Shown here piece by piece: positions 25,086-33,939 of a stretch of DNA of 38,982 nucleotides. The DNA lies in the NCBI RefSeq assembly GCF_001482305.1, contig NZ_LOHP01000054.1, positions 1-38,982 of the forward strand. The letters are read 5' to 3'. Made by a program: the position numbers and the translations under genes. The notes below the pieces were generated by a model. That model had not been told where the DNA came from. It was given only the letters and a program-made list of their open reading frames with translations, and did no database searches. Source of the DNA: Leucobacter sp. G161. Lineage in GTDB: Bacteria; Actinomycetota; Actinomycetes; Actinomycetales; Microbacteriaceae. Positions within the stretch are counted from its first letter, which is position 1, and the number at the start of each line of letters is the position of its first letter.

Positions 25086-26242
25086 CCGCGAGGCTCGAAG
25101 AGTTCTGCTCCACGCTCAGCCGCGATCCCGACTTTGACGCGCCCGAGCTGCAGGCGTTCGACGCCGCCGACCTCCTCCTCCTGCAGACCGCAGCCGAGCG
25201 CATCTCGGATGCCGCTCCGGGAACCGTCGTCACGATTGGCGATCGGCACGGAGCGTTGACCCTCGCCGCGACCAGCGTGCTCGGAGCGAGCGGGGTGCGC
25301 ACCTATCAGGATCCGCTGCTCGCCGAGCGGGCGCTCGCGGCGAACGCGAGCCGGCTCGGCCTCGATACCGGCTACTCAGCTCAACCACTTGGCGCAGCGT
25401 TACTGTCTGGCGCGAAGACCGTGCTTGTGCAGCTACCGCGCGGGCTCGATGCGCTCGAGGAGCTTGCCTGGATGATCGCCCGCTACGCCGACCCGGACGT
25501 ACGCGTGTTCGCCGGTGGCAGGGTGAAGCACATGACCCGCGCCCAGAACGACGTGCTTGGACGCACCTTCGGCGAGGTGACAGCGGGCCTCGGCTGGCGC
25601 AAGTCGCGGGTGCTGCAAGCAGAGACCCCGCTCCGTGTCGCCACCGTGTCACCGTTTCCGAAGTGGGGCAGCGACCGCGATCTGTCGTTCGCGCTCGCTG
25701 CCTTCGGCGCGACGTTCGGCGGCACGAAGCTCGACCATGGCAGCCGACTGCTGCTGAGCACGCTGGCGGGTGACCGTGGTGCTGCTGCGTGGGCCGGATC
25801 AGTTCGCCCGGAGCGAGTGCTCGACCTCGGCTGCGGCAGCGGCGTTCTCGCGGTCTCCGCCGCGCTCGCGCTCCCGAACGCGAGCATCATGGCGAGCGAC
25901 CAATCTGACGCCGCCGTGCGCTCATGCGCGCTCACCGCGGAGGCTGCGGGCGTCGCCGATCGGGTCGTGATTCACCGCGCAGACGGGGCCGAAACGGCGC
26001 CCGATGGCTGGGCCGATCTCGTGCTCCTGAACCCGCCATTTCATACCGGTTCGACAGTGCATGCAGGGGTAGCGCACAGGCTCATTCGTGACGCTGCTCG
26101 AGCGCTGAGACCGGGCGGTGAGCTCCGCATCGTCTTCAACTCACACCTCGGCTACCGGCCGCTCCTCGTGCGCGAGATCGGCGAGGCGCGGCAGCTCGCG
26201 CGCGACGCGACCTTCACGGTGCTCTCGGTCACCAAGCGCTAG
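25073..26242 (+). CDS. RsmC/RlmG-like rRNA guanine N2-methyltransferase
   Basis: This 389-residue protein has two Rossmann-type halves, as in RsmC and RlmG, which make m2G in 16S or 23S rRNA with S-adenosylmethionine. The N-terminal half (to about 195) has lost the SAM loop, as is normal in that family. The C-terminal half is active-looking: VLDLGCGSGVLAVSAAL as the SAM loop, ASDQSD as the acidic strand, and LLNPPFHTG as the NPPF(H) catalytic motif. The GTG start at 25073 lies inside hspR (13-nt overlap), so it may be read through from the heat-shock operon. The exact rRNA target is not clear. Confidence 0.85.
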   Translation: MEAVAARLEEFCSTLSRDPDFDAPELQAFDAADLLLLQTAAERISDAAPGTVVTIGDRHGALTLAATSVLGASGVRTYQDPLLAERALAANASRLGLDTGYSAQPLGAALLSGAKTVLVQLPRGLDALEELAWMIARYADPDVRVFAGGRVKHMTRAQNDVLGRTFGEVTAGLGWRKSRVLQAETPLRVATVSPFPKWGSDRDLSFALAAFGATFGGTKLDHGSRLLLSTLAGDRGAAAWAGSVRPERVLDLGCGSGVLAVSAALALPNASIMASDQSDAAVRSCALTAEAAGVADRVVIHRADGAETAPDGWADLVLLNPPFHTGSTVHAGVAHRLIRDAARALRPGGELRIVFNSHLGYRPLLVREIGEARQLARDATFTVLSVTKR

Positions 26243-26276
26243 CAAGAAGCCACCGAACTCACAGGCAACCGAAGCC

Positions 26277-26282
26277 TAGAAT
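26277..26282 (+). promoter_or_regulatory. -10 box for leaderless mRNA of the cytochrome c biogenesis operon
   Basis: TAGAAT at 26277-26282 is followed by 6 nt and the GTG start at 26289. GAGG (26284-26287) is too near the start to act as a ribosome site, so translation from the 5' end is likely. A clear -35 box is not seen. Confidence 0.6.
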
Positions 26283-26288
26283 GAGGGT

Positions 26289-26933
26289 GTGAGCGATAAA
26301 CTCTTGCACTTGGTGCGCCACGGGGAAGTACACAACCCCGATCTCGTGTTGTACGGCAGAATTCCCGGATTCCGCCTGTCTGAGCGCGGTCATGCGATGG
26401 CGGAAGCTGCCGCGCTCGAACTTGCCGGCAGCGACCGGAAGGTTGCAGCGCTCTTCGCATCACCGCTCGAGCGGGCCCAGCAGTCAGCGAAGCCGATCGC
26501 GAGTGCGTTTGCGCTCGAGATCCAGACTGAGCCGCGCATTATCGAGCCGACGAACTTCTTTGAGGGCAAGGTGAACTCCGGGCCCGAGGCAGCGTTCAAG
26601 AAGCCGCGCTACTGGTACAAGTTCTGGAACCCGTTCCGCCCGAGCTGGGGTGAGCCCTACCGGCAGGTTGCCGCCCGTGTACGCGAAGCGATGAACGATG
26701 CCTGGGACACCACACAGGGCGGCGACATCGTGATGGTCGCACACCAGTCTCCGATCTGGATGGCACACCTCGACGTCGCTGGCAAAGCGCTGTTCCACAA
26801 CCCGGCGACGCGGCGCTGCGATCTCTCAAGCATCACGTCCTTCGAACGCCGCGGTGAGCGCTGGTTCGAAGTCGATTACCGTAACCCAGCGCAGTCGCTC
26901 ATGGGCGACGCAACCGACGTAGGAGCCGTATGA
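26289..26933 (+). CDS. Histidine phosphatase family protein
   Basis: This 214-residue protein of the phosphoglycerate-mutase-like superfamily has the phosphohistidine motif LVRHGEV (residues about 8-14), FASPLERAQQSA with the second catalytic arginine, a Glu-rich middle (IIEPTNFFEGK) and the late catalytic histidine in VMVAHQSPIW. It is probably a phosphatase rather than a mutase. It begins a four-gene operon with tlpA, ccdA and resB, overlapping tlpA in ATGA (26930-26933). From memory this order is frequent in actinobacteria, though its link to cytochrome c assembly is not understood. The GTG at 26289 is supported by its distance from the -10 box. Confidence 0.9.
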   Translation: MSDKLLHLVRHGEVHNPDLVLYGRIPGFRLSERGHAMAEAAALELAGSDRKVAALFASPLERAQQSAKPIASAFALEIQTEPRIIEPTNFFEGKVNSGPEAAFKKPRYWYKFWNPFRPSWGEPYRQVAARVREAMNDAWDTTQGGDIVMVAHQSPIWMAHLDVAGKALFHNPATRRCDLSSITSFERRGERWFEVDYRNPAQSLMGDATDVGAV

Positions 26934-27556
26934 GCGCGCGACGTTTTGGCGCGGTGACCGCCGCCGTAGCTGCCCTCGCACTCGGCCTAGCCGGGTGCAG
27001 CACGAGCGAGGCCGATAGCTTGTCGTCGCAGTGGCAAGACGGCGGCGACAAGGGGTATGTGGCCGGCGACGGCTCCTCCGCGTCCTTCCCCGTTGGGGAT
27101 CGCGGCGAACCCGTTGAGTTCAGCGGCGAGACCGAGTTCGGCAACACGCTCGGCTCTGCCGATACGCTCGGCAGCGTCACAGTCGTGAACTTCTGGTACG
27201 CGGGCTGCGCCCCGTGCCGCATCGAGGCGCCAGATCTCGTCGAGTCGTACAACGAGTTTGAGCCCCAGGGCGTGAAGTTTGTTGGCGTGAATACCCGAGA
27301 CCAGGCAGCGCAAGCGAAGCAGTTCGGTGTCGAATTCGGCATCGAGTACGAGTCGATCCTCGATAACCCAGGCGGGCGTACCGCGCAGCGGGCGTTCGCG
27401 GGGCAGATTCCGCTGAACGCCGTGCCCACGACCCTGATTCTCGACACTGAGGGGCGCGTCGCGCACACGGTCGTTGGCCAGCTCGCCGGGGCATCGCAGC
27501 TGCGCACGCTCATCACGGAGACGCTCGAAGAGCAGCCCGTCACGGGCAACAAGTAA
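26930..27556 (+). CDS. TlpA/ResA-like thioredoxin-fold lipoprotein
   Basis: This 208-residue protein has an export signal with lipobox LAGC (Cys23), so it is anchored outside the cytoplasmic membrane. The thioredoxin fold includes NFWYAGCAPCRIEAPDL with the redox pair Cys93-Cys96 and a cis-proline motif AVPTTLILD. It likely keeps apocytochrome c cysteines reduced for haem attachment, taking electrons from CcdA. AGGAG lies 5 nt upstream of the ATG. It overlaps the phosphatase gene (ATGA) and the ccdA gene (TAATG), typical of tight coupling in a ResA-CcdA-ResB operon. Confidence 0.92.
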   Translation: MSARRFGAVTAAVAALALGLAGCSTSEADSLSSQWQDGGDKGYVAGDGSSASFPVGDRGEPVEFSGETEFGNTLGSADTLGSVTVVNFWYAGCAPCRIEAPDLVESYNEFEPQGVKFVGVNTRDQAAQAKQFGVEFGIEYESILDNPGGRTAQRAFAGQIPLNAVPTTLILDTEGRVAHTVVGQLAGASQLRTLITETLEEQPVTGNK

Positions 27557-28329
27557 TGAGCATCCAGGAGATCATCGCCGACGGGCAGCTCCTCGTCGCC
27601 TCAGCGATCGCGGTCGCGGCGGGCCTCGTCTCGTTCCTGTCGCCCTGCGTGCTGCCGCTGATTCCCGGCTATCTCGCCTACGTGTCCGGCGTTGCTGGCA
27701 CGCCGAGCCCGAACGCCGCGAACCCGAAGGCCGCGGGCCGGCGCGAGCGCAACCGTATGGTGCTCGGCTCGATCCTCTTCGTGCTCGGGTTCGCGATCGT
27801 GTTCGTGATTCTCCTCACGCTCTCGGGGGCGGTCGGCGGGAGCCGCTGGTATCTCGACTGGCAAGACGTGATCCTCAGGGTCATGGGCGTTGTGGTGATC
27901 GTCATGGGGCTCGTGTTCATGGGGGCGTTCTCGCGCTTCCAGCGCACGACCAGACTGAAGATCAGCCCGAAGGTCGGCCTCGCGGGTGCCCCGTTCCTCG
28001 GTATCGTCTTCGCGATTGGCTGGGCCCCGTGCCTCGGCCCGACGATCGGCACGGTGGGACTGCTCGCAATGCAGCAGGGCTCGGTCGGTCGCGCGGCGCT
28101 GCTCGCACTGCTGTACTCGCTCGGGCTCGGTATCCCGTTCGTGCTCGCTGCCTTCGGCTTCGGCTGGATGACGCAGACGATGACGTTCTTCAAGCGCCAC
28201 ATCCGCACGGTGAACATCGTCGGCGGCGTCATTCTTATTGTTCTTGGGCTGCTCATGGTCACCGGCCTGTGGGGCCTCATCATGAGCGAACTGCAGATAT
28301 GGATTGGTGGCTATGTCACGCCCCTCTGA
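27556..28329 (+). CDS. ccdA: Cytochrome c biogenesis protein CcdA (DsbD-like electron transporter)
   Basis: This 257-residue membrane protein carries electrons from cytoplasmic thioredoxin to the external thioredoxin-like lipoprotein. It has six hydrophobic segments and the two redox cysteines in SFLSPCVLPLIPGYLAYVSG (segment 1) and IGWAPCLGPTIGTVG (segment 4), both with the surrounding prolines of the family. The start overlaps the tlpA stop by one base, and the end overlaps resB by 17 nt, so the three are one translational unit. Confidence 0.93.
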   Translation: MSIQEIIADGQLLVASAIAVAAGLVSFLSPCVLPLIPGYLAYVSGVAGTPSPNAANPKAAGRRERNRMVLGSILFVLGFAIVFVILLTLSGAVGGSRWYLDWQDVILRVMGVVVIVMGLVFMGAFSRFQRTTRLKISPKVGLAGAPFLGIVFAIGWAPCLGPTIGTVGLLAMQQGSVGRAALLALLYSLGLGIPFVLAAFGFGWMTQTMTFFKRHIRTVNIVGGVILIVLGLLMVTGLWGLIMSELQIWIGGYVTPL

Positions 28330-29986
28330 TTACGATGACGGATCGGGAGCCCCAGCGGCGGTCACCAGCCCGGAGCTCGGCCTGAAGGGCTGGCTCCGCT
28401 GGTTCTGGCGCCAGCTCACGAGCATGCGCGTCGCGCTCATCCTGCTGCTGCTGCTCGCTGTTGCTGCGATTCCCGGATCGCTCGTGCCGCAGCGCGGCGC
28501 CGACCCCAACGGCGTGATCCAGTACGAGAAGGACAACCCGACGCTCTTCAAGATCCTCGACACGTTCCCAATTCAGGCGTTCGACGTCTACGGGTCCGTC
28601 TGGTTCTCGGCGATCTACCTGCTGCTGTTCATCTCGCTCATCGGCTGCGTGCTGCCGCGCATCAAGCACCACTGGAACGCGTGGCGCGGCACACCGCCGA
28701 AGACGCCTGCGCGGCTGAACCGCATGGCTGGCTTCTCCGAGATTCGCGTGACGAACGCGGACGCGAGCGAGGCAGAGCGCCTCGCGTTCGCGAACGCCGC
28801 GGTCGAGTCCGCTGCGAAGATCCTCCGTAAGCAGCGATATCGTGTCGAGATTCAGGAGGCCACGCACCGTGGAGTGTCCGAGGTCTCGGTGTCCTCCGAA
28901 CGCGGCTACCTGCGCGAGACGGGCAACCTGTTGTTCCACGTCGCGCTCGTTGGCGTGCTCGTGTGCGTCGGTCTCGGCAGTGCGTTCACCTTTAACGGTC
29001 AGCGTGTGCTTTACGAGGGCGAGAGCTTCGTGAACCAGATCATCGACTACGACTCTGCGAATTCGGGTCGCGCGTTCCGTTCGGACACGCTTGAGCCGTT
29101 CGCGCTCCGCCTTGACGACCTTGAGGTGAACTACATCACTCCAGATGATGCCGACGCGAGCCCGAACTCGATTGGGCAGGTGCGCGAGTTCATCGCGAGC
29201 ATGACGCTGACGGACCCCGAGGGGAACGCGACGAGCGAGGAAATCCGCGTCAACCACCCGCTGCGGGTGCACGGCTCGCCGATCTACCTTCTGGCGAACG
29301 GCTACGCGCCGACAATTGTGGTTCGTAACGCGGCAGACGAGATTGTCTTCCAGGAGTCCGTGCCGTTCATCCCGCAGGGCGCGGACCCGAACCTCACCTC
29401 GCTCGGTGTCGTGAAGGTCCTCGACGGGCTGACTGACGAGGCCGGCGAGCCGACCCAGCTTGGCCTGCGCGGCTTTTTCTACCCGACGCAGACGAAGCTC
29501 GAATCGGGCGCGTACACCTCGAACTACCCTGACCTCGAGAACCCGGTGCTTACGCTCGACGCGTACGCTGGTGACCTCGGCGTCGACGGGGTTGGAGCGC
29601 TGCCGCAGTCGGTGTACTCGCTCGAGACGGACAAGATGGAGCAGCTCACGGGCCGTGCCATCGACAAGCCGTCGATCGAGTTGCGCCCAGGTGACCGCGC
29701 CGAACTGCCCAACGGGCTCGGCTCGGTGACGTTTGAGGCGGTGCCGCGCTACGCATCCTTCGACGTGATGCAGAACCCGTTCCAGATCGGCATCCTCGTC
29801 TTTGCGTTGCTGTCGCTCGGCGGGCTCATCTGGTCGCTGTTCGTGCCTCGCCGCAGGCTCTGGGTGAAGGGCATCCTCACCGATGACGGCGTTGTGCTCC
29901 AGTACGCTGGCCTCGCACGTGGCGACGACCCGTCGCTCGATCGTGCCGTGGAAGACATGCGCGAGGCGCACCGCGAGGTGCTGTAA
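28313..29986 (+). CDS. resB: Cytochrome c biogenesis protein ResB (Ccs1)
   Basis: This 557-residue membrane protein is one half of the System II haem-lyase. It has TM1 at about 38-58 (with LLAVAAIPGSLVPQRGADPNGV after it), TM2 at about 96-116, TM3 at about 205-225 (NLLFHVALVGVLVCVGLG), then a large external domain and a last TM before VPRRRLWV. Hallmarks include GYLRETGNLLFH and NHPLRVHGSPIYLLANGYAP. The ATG at 28313 lies within ccdA; TTG 28304 and GTG 28307 are alternative starts. The partner CcsA/ResC, normally next, is absent: a GNAT gene follows. Function is therefore secure as a family but its partner must lie elsewhere. Confidence 0.93.
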   Translation: MSRPSDYDDGSGAPAAVTSPELGLKGWLRWFWRQLTSMRVALILLLLLAVAAIPGSLVPQRGADPNGVIQYEKDNPTLFKILDTFPIQAFDVYGSVWFSAIYLLLFISLIGCVLPRIKHHWNAWRGTPPKTPARLNRMAGFSEIRVTNADASEAERLAFANAAVESAAKILRKQRYRVEIQEATHRGVSEVSVSSERGYLRETGNLLFHVALVGVLVCVGLGSAFTFNGQRVLYEGESFVNQIIDYDSANSGRAFRSDTLEPFALRLDDLEVNYITPDDADASPNSIGQVREFIASMTLTDPEGNATSEEIRVNHPLRVHGSPIYLLANGYAPTIVVRNAADEIVFQESVPFIPQGADPNLTSLGVVKVLDGLTDEAGEPTQLGLRGFFYPTQTKLESGAYTSNYPDLENPVLTLDAYAGDLGVDGVGALPQSVYSLETDKMEQLTGRAIDKPSIELRPGDRAELPNGLGSVTFEAVPRYASFDVMQNPFQIGILVFALLSLGGLIWSLFVPRRRLWVKGILTDDGVVLQYAGLARGDDPSLDRAVEDMREAHREVL

Positions 29987-30038
29987 TCGGTTCGCGCACG
30001 GGCAGCGCGATGTCTGCGGGGTGTGGGACGCTACGCAC

Positions 30039-30638
30039 ATGGAATTGAGCGCCCACACCCGGCAGACCGACAGGCTGCTGCTCGCACCCCTCACGTTAGC
30101 TGACACTGCCGACGTGTTTCGCGTCTACGGCGACCCGGCGACATGGGCGCACCTTCCCGCGGGGCGCTTCAGCGAGCTCGCGCAGGCTGAACACCAGGTC
30201 GCGGCTTCCGAGCGGAGTTTCCGCGCGCGGGGGTTGGGTACCTGGGCTGTGCGCGTCACTACCGAGGGCGCTACGACGGGGCTCCCCGAGGGGGCCTGGA
30301 TCGGCTCGGGCGGGCTACAGTACCTCGAGGACGCCGGTGTCTGGAACCTGGGCTATCGGCTCAGCCCCGAAGCCTGGGGCAGGGGGTTCGCGACCGAGCT
30401 CGCCCGCGCAGCCGTGACAGCGGGTGCGCAGGTGGCCCCAGCGGTGCCCATCACGGCCCGCGCGCTCGTGAACAACCCCGCGTCGACAGCAGTGCTTGAA
30501 AAACTCGGGTTGACGCTCGTCTGGGAGGGCGAACGGGCCGGCGGCGAGGGTGCTGGGTCGCGTACGTTGCTGAGCCGGGTGTACGCCGATCGCCCGCTCA
30601 CAGCGACAGCCTTCGACTGGCTCGTGGCGCACGCCTAG
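30039..30638 (+). CDS. GNAT family N-acetyltransferase (RimJ/RimL-like)
   Basis: This 199-residue protein shows the acetyltransferase pattern of the RimJ/RimL type: TDRLLLAPLTLADTADVFRVYGDP at the start, GSGGLQYLEDAGVWNLGYRLSPEAWGRGFATELARAA with the acetyl-CoA pyrophosphate loop (R/Q-x-x-G-x-G/A), and NNPASTAVLEKLGLTLVWEGER near the end. The target is not known. The ATG at 30039 is 52 nt after resB; no convincing ribosome site is seen, and the alternative is a far upstream start inside resB that adds poorly conserved sequence. It occupies the place where ccsA/resC would be expected. Confidence 0.85.
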   Translation: MELSAHTRQTDRLLLAPLTLADTADVFRVYGDPATWAHLPAGRFSELAQAEHQVAASERSFRARGLGTWAVRVTTEGATTGLPEGAWIGSGGLQYLEDAGVWNLGYRLSPEAWGRGFATELARAAVTAGAQVAPAVPITARALVNNPASTAVLEKLGLTLVWEGERAGGEGAGSRTLLSRVYADRPLTATAFDWLVAHA

Positions 30639-30688
30639 CCGTGGGCCTCAAGCCCGCGGGCCTCAGCCGTGGGTATAAGGCAGCGCTG

Positions 30689-32452
30689 CTACGCCTGCAG
30701 CCCGTCGAGGAAGCTACGCACGTCGGACTCAAGCTCGGCGAGCGAGCGTTCAGCTGCTGCGCGCCGCTTCGAGGCCTTGCCCTTCTCGCTGAACGTGTCG
30801 AGGTAGATCTTGAGCTTCGGCTCGGTGCCGCTCGGCCGGATCATTACACGTGACCCGTCGGCGAGATCGTAGCGAAGCACGTTCGAGGGGACCTCGGCGA
30901 GACCGGGCTCGAGTAGATCCTTCGCCGCGGTGACCGCACGCACACCAAACGCGGTCGGTGGAGCGGTGCGGATCTCGGCAGCGAGCGCCGAGGCGGTCGC
31001 CATCGAGTCGAGGCGGAGCGTGATCTGGCTTGAGGCGAAGTGACCGAAGCGCTCGGTTGCCTCCTCGAGAAGGCCCCACACGTCGGTGCCGCGGCCCTTC
31101 GCCCAGCGGGCCATCGCGATCGCGTCAGCGCCAGCAGAGATGCCGTCCTTGTCACGAACGACGTGCGGCTGCGTGAGGTAGCCGAGCGCTTCCTCGAAGC
31201 CGAAGACGAGGTGTGGAACGCGCGAGACCCACTTGAAGCCCGAGAGGGTTTCCGCGTAATCGAGCCCGTAATCCTTGGCGACGGCGCTGAGCGCGGGCGA
31301 GGAGACAATCGTGCAGGCGAGGGTGCCGGCGAGGGGGATCTTCCGCTCCTCCGCGTCCTGCATGGCGCGCTCCGCGGCGCGCCAGCCGAGCAACAGCCCG
31401 AGCTCGTTGCCGGTGAGCGCGCGATACCCGGATTCTTCCGCGGCATCGGGCAGCGCGATCGCGAGCCGATCCGCATCGGGATCGTGGGCGACGATGAGCT
31501 CCGCGTTCACCTCGCGCGCGGTGCGGTAGGCGAGGTCGAGCGCGCCCGGCTCCTCCGGGTTCGGGAAGTCGACGGTCGGAAAGTTGCCGTCGGGCTCGTG
31601 CTGTTCGGGGACGGCAATGGTGAGGGGAAGGCCGCTCGCAAGGAGCACCCGCTCGGAGAGCTCCGCGCCGACGCCGTGCATTGCCGTGTACACGACCTTG
31701 ACGGGCACCTCCTCGTTGAGCGTGCGGCCGTCCTGCGTGACGGGGAAACCGGCGAGCAGTGATGCCGCGGTCTTCGTGACGTAGCTGTCTGCGATATCCG
31801 GGCTTGCGTAGCCGTAGGTGGAGCTGCGTGACAGATCCGAGACGGGCGCTGCTGCTGCCGCGTCGATGCACGCCGCGATCTCACTGTCCGCAGGCGCGAC
31901 GATCTGGGATCCGGCATCCGCGTCGCCGAGGTACACCTTGTACCCGTTGTCGCGCGGCGGGTTGTGGCTTGCCGTGACCATGACTCCAGCCGAGACGTTG
32001 AGGTGGCGCACCGCGAACGCGACGAGCGGGGTCGGAACGTGGGCGGGGAACAGTGTGACCTCAACACCTGCGCCCGCCATGATCTCCGCTGCGTCGCGAG
32101 CGAACACGTCAGAGTTCACGCGTGCGTCGTAGCCGATGACAATCGACGGTGGGTTGCTTGTCTCGCCGCGTGCGGCGCGCTCGAGCAGGAACGCGGCGAA
32201 CCCGGCGCTGGTCTGGGAGACCACGACGCGGTTCATGCGCGAGGGGCCTGCGCCGAGTCGACCGCGCAGCCCGGCGGTGCCGAACGCGAGCCGGTCGCCG
32301 AAGGCCTCGGCAAGCTCTTGTGCTGCCGCTGCGTCGCCCGCCTCAGCCTGGGTGGCGAGCCGCTCCGCCTCGGCTTGGGTGACCGGGTCAATGTCGTGCG
32401 CTGCCCACTCGCGCGCACGCCCCAGTAGAGCTTCGAGCTGATTCGGTGCCAT
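30689..32452 (-). CDS. Phospho-sugar mutase (phosphoglucomutase/phosphomannomutase, PmmB-like)
   Basis: This 587-residue enzyme of the alpha-D-phosphohexomutase superfamily moves a phosphate between C1 and C6 (or C1 and C5 of pentoses). The N-terminal FGTAGLRGRLGAGPSRMN is typical, the phosphoserine lies in VMVTASHNPPRDNGYKVYLG, the metal loop is HDPDADRLAIA, the sugar loop GFEEALGYL and the phosphate-binding loop RPSGTEPKLKIY. The ATG at 32452 is chosen because GGGGGG lies just upstream; a GTG at 32464 is an alternative. In Mycobacterium the same type of gene (pmmB) is adjacent to the PNP gene, so it may supply the phosphopentomutase step of nucleoside salvage. Substrate preference is not fixed. 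Confidence 0.92.
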   Translation of the reverse strand: MAPNQLEALLGRAREWAAHDIDPVTQAEAERLATQAEAGDAAAAQELAEAFGDRLAFGTAGLRGRLGAGPSRMNRVVVSQTSAGFAAFLLERAARGETSNPPSIVIGYDARVNSDVFARDAAEIMAGAGVEVTLFPAHVPTPLVAFAVRHLNVSAGVMVTASHNPPRDNGYKVYLGDADAGSQIVAPADSEIAACIDAAAAAPVSDLSRSSTYGYASPDIADSYVTKTAASLLAGFPVTQDGRTLNEEVPVKVVYTAMHGVGAELSERVLLASGLPLTIAVPEQHEPDGNFPTVDFPNPEEPGALDLAYRTAREVNAELIVAHDPDADRLAIALPDAAEESGYRALTGNELGLLLGWRAAERAMQDAEERKIPLAGTLACTIVSSPALSAVAKDYGLDYAETLSGFKWVSRVPHLVFGFEEALGYLTQPHVVRDKDGISAGADAIAMARWAKGRGTDVWGLLEEATERFGHFASSQITLRLDSMATASALAAEIRTAPPTAFGVRAVTAAKDLLEPGLAEVPSNVLRYDLADGSRVMIRPSGTEPKLKIYLDTFSEKGKASKRRAAAERSLAELESDVRSFLDGLQA

Positions 32453-32539
32453 CACGCCCCCCACAGTTGATTGCTATAGACAGTTCAAGCTACCACCCGA
32501 TCGACGCAAGCGGCGGGAGCGGACGCGGCAAGCTGATGG

Positions 32540-32621
32540 AACGGTGGGTGAACGGTGGCTCTGAGCGGGCGCTGCGCTGGACGTCAAGAGCGGGCACACG
32601 GGTATCGTAGATAGGTACGAT
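32540..32621 (+). promoter_or_regulatory. Candidate control region of the FAD oxidase gene
   Basis: The 188-bp divergent gap contains the direct repeat AACGGTGG at 32540-32547 and 32551-32558, 11 bp apart (about one helix turn). It also contains the inverted repeat ATCGTA (32604-32609) and TACGAT (32616-32621). TACGAT also fits a -10 box and would give a leader of about 13 nt. The elements are suggestive only; no regulator gene lies beside them. Confidence 0.35.
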
Positions 32622-32640
32622 TTCTGGCGAAGAACTGAGG

Positions 32641-33939
32641 ATGATGGACGGGCAGGTGTCGCACTGGTCGGGGGATGCGGGCCGGCCGGTACCTCGTCTC
32701 GACCTCCCGGGAAACATCTCCGCGGACGTCGCGATCGTCGGAGCGGGGTACACCGGGCTCTGGACTGCCTACTACCTCAAGAAGGCCCGTCCCGGCCTGC
32801 GGATCGTGGTGATTGAGGAGCGGCACGTCGGCTCCGGGGCCTCGGGGCGCAATGTTGGGGCGCTGACGAACGCCATCACGGGTGGGCGTGAACGGTACGT
32901 TAGAGCGCACGGCCTGGACGCAGTCGGGCGCTTCCACGCAGCCATGACCGACACAGTGAGCGAGATCATGCGCGTGGCAGCGGCGGAGCGGATCGATGCG
33001 GATATTGTGCACGGCGGCGAGTTCACCGTCGCGACCACTCCGGCGCAGGAGGCGCGGCTGCGCGCCTTCGTGGCCTCCGAGCGGCGCTACCCGGGCACCG
33101 ATCTCACACTCCTCGAGGCCGCGGAGGCCGCGGAGGCTGCCGAGGCGTCGAGGCGGATCAACGTAGCGGGCGCTCGTGTCGCCTCGTGGCATCCGCACGC
33201 AGCACGGATCCAACCGGTCAAGCTCGCGCGCGGCCTCGCGAACGCGGTAGAGCGGCTCGGGGTCGCCATCTACGAACGCACGCGTGTGGTCGAGGTCGAC
33301 CCCTACGAGCTGCAGACGACGCACGGCACCGTGACGGCTGACCACATTGTGGTGACGGGCGCTGGCGTCTCCGGGTACCTCGGTGGTGCACGTCAGCGGT
33401 GGTTCCCGGTGCGCGCGTCGCTCATCGCGACGGTGCCGCTCCCCGCCGAGATCTGGGACGCGATCGGCTGGGCAAGCGGTGAGATCCTCAGGGAGGCGAC
33501 GCGCGGGGTCATCTCCGCACAGCGCACTCCAGACGACCGGATTGTGCTCGGTGCGCGCGCGCCAGCGTACCGCCTGGGATTGGGCCGCGGTGGCGACGGG
33601 GCAATGTCTGCGAGTTCGGTGCGCGCGCTGCGAGAGACGCTGCAGCGGCTGTTCCCCGCGACTCGCGGAGTTGAACTTGCGCGCGCGTGGTCGGGATCGC
33701 TGCCGGCGGCGCGGGACGGGAGCGCGACCGTTGGTATCGATCACGCGACCGGGATCGCCTGGGGCGGTGGATACGCCGGCTCAGGGATCGCCGCGTCGAA
33801 CCTCGCCGGCCGCACGATCACCGACCTCGTCTTCGGGCGAGAATCCGAGCTCGTGGCGCTCCCGTGGGTGCAACGCCCGATGCCCGGATCGCGGCGGTCG
33901 CCGCTCGCCGTGGTTAGAAGCGCGCGACGATCTCGCTGA
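32641..33939 (+). CDS. FAD-dependent amine/amino-acid oxidoreductase (DAO family)
   Basis: This 432-residue protein has the FAD-binding N-terminus ADVAIVGAGYTGLWTAYYL (residues about 28-46), then RIVVIEERHVGSGASGRNVGALTNAITGG, a conserved DAO feature with the GASGRN sequence. A second motif HIVVTGAGVSGYLG and the late GWGGGYAGSGIAASNLAGR-type region (IAWGGGYAGSGIAASNLAGR) complete the FAD site. Family members oxidise amino acids or amines with O2 or another acceptor. It starts with ATG 32641 (or ATG 32644) after GAGG. It runs against its neighbours and its last 26 nt overlap the end of the PNP gene on the other strand, so it separates PNP from the mutase. The substrate is unknown. Confidence 0.88.
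   Translation: MMDGQVSHWSGDAGRPVPRLDLPGNISADVAIVGAGYTGLWTAYYLKKARPGLRIVVIEERHVGSGASGRNVGALTNAITGGRERYVRAHGLDAVGRFHAAMTDTVSEIMRVAAAERIDADIVHGGEFTVATTPAQEARLRAFVASERRYPGTDLTLLEAAEAAEAAEASRRINVAGARVASWHPHAARIQPVKLARGLANAVERLGVAIYERTRVVEVDPYELQTTHGTVTADHIVVTGAGVSGYLGGARQRWFPVRASLIATVPLPAEIWDAIGWASGEILREATRGVISAQRTPDDRIVLGARAPAYRLGLGRGGDGAMSASSVRALRETLQRLFPATRGVELARAWSGSLPAARDGSATVGIDHATGIAWGGGYAGSGIAASNLAGRTITDLVFGRESELVALPWVQRPMPGSRRSPLAVVRSARRSR

Noticed and set aside
28316-30106. Open minus-strand frame opposite resB
   Set aside because: It is antisense to a gene with clear family motifs and is rich in Arg/His/Val without a domain.
30639-30688. GCCCGCGGGC palindrome between the GNAT and mutase genes
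   Set aside because: A 10-bp G+C palindrome in a 50-bp convergent gap is expected by chance here and has no T-run; not called a terminator.
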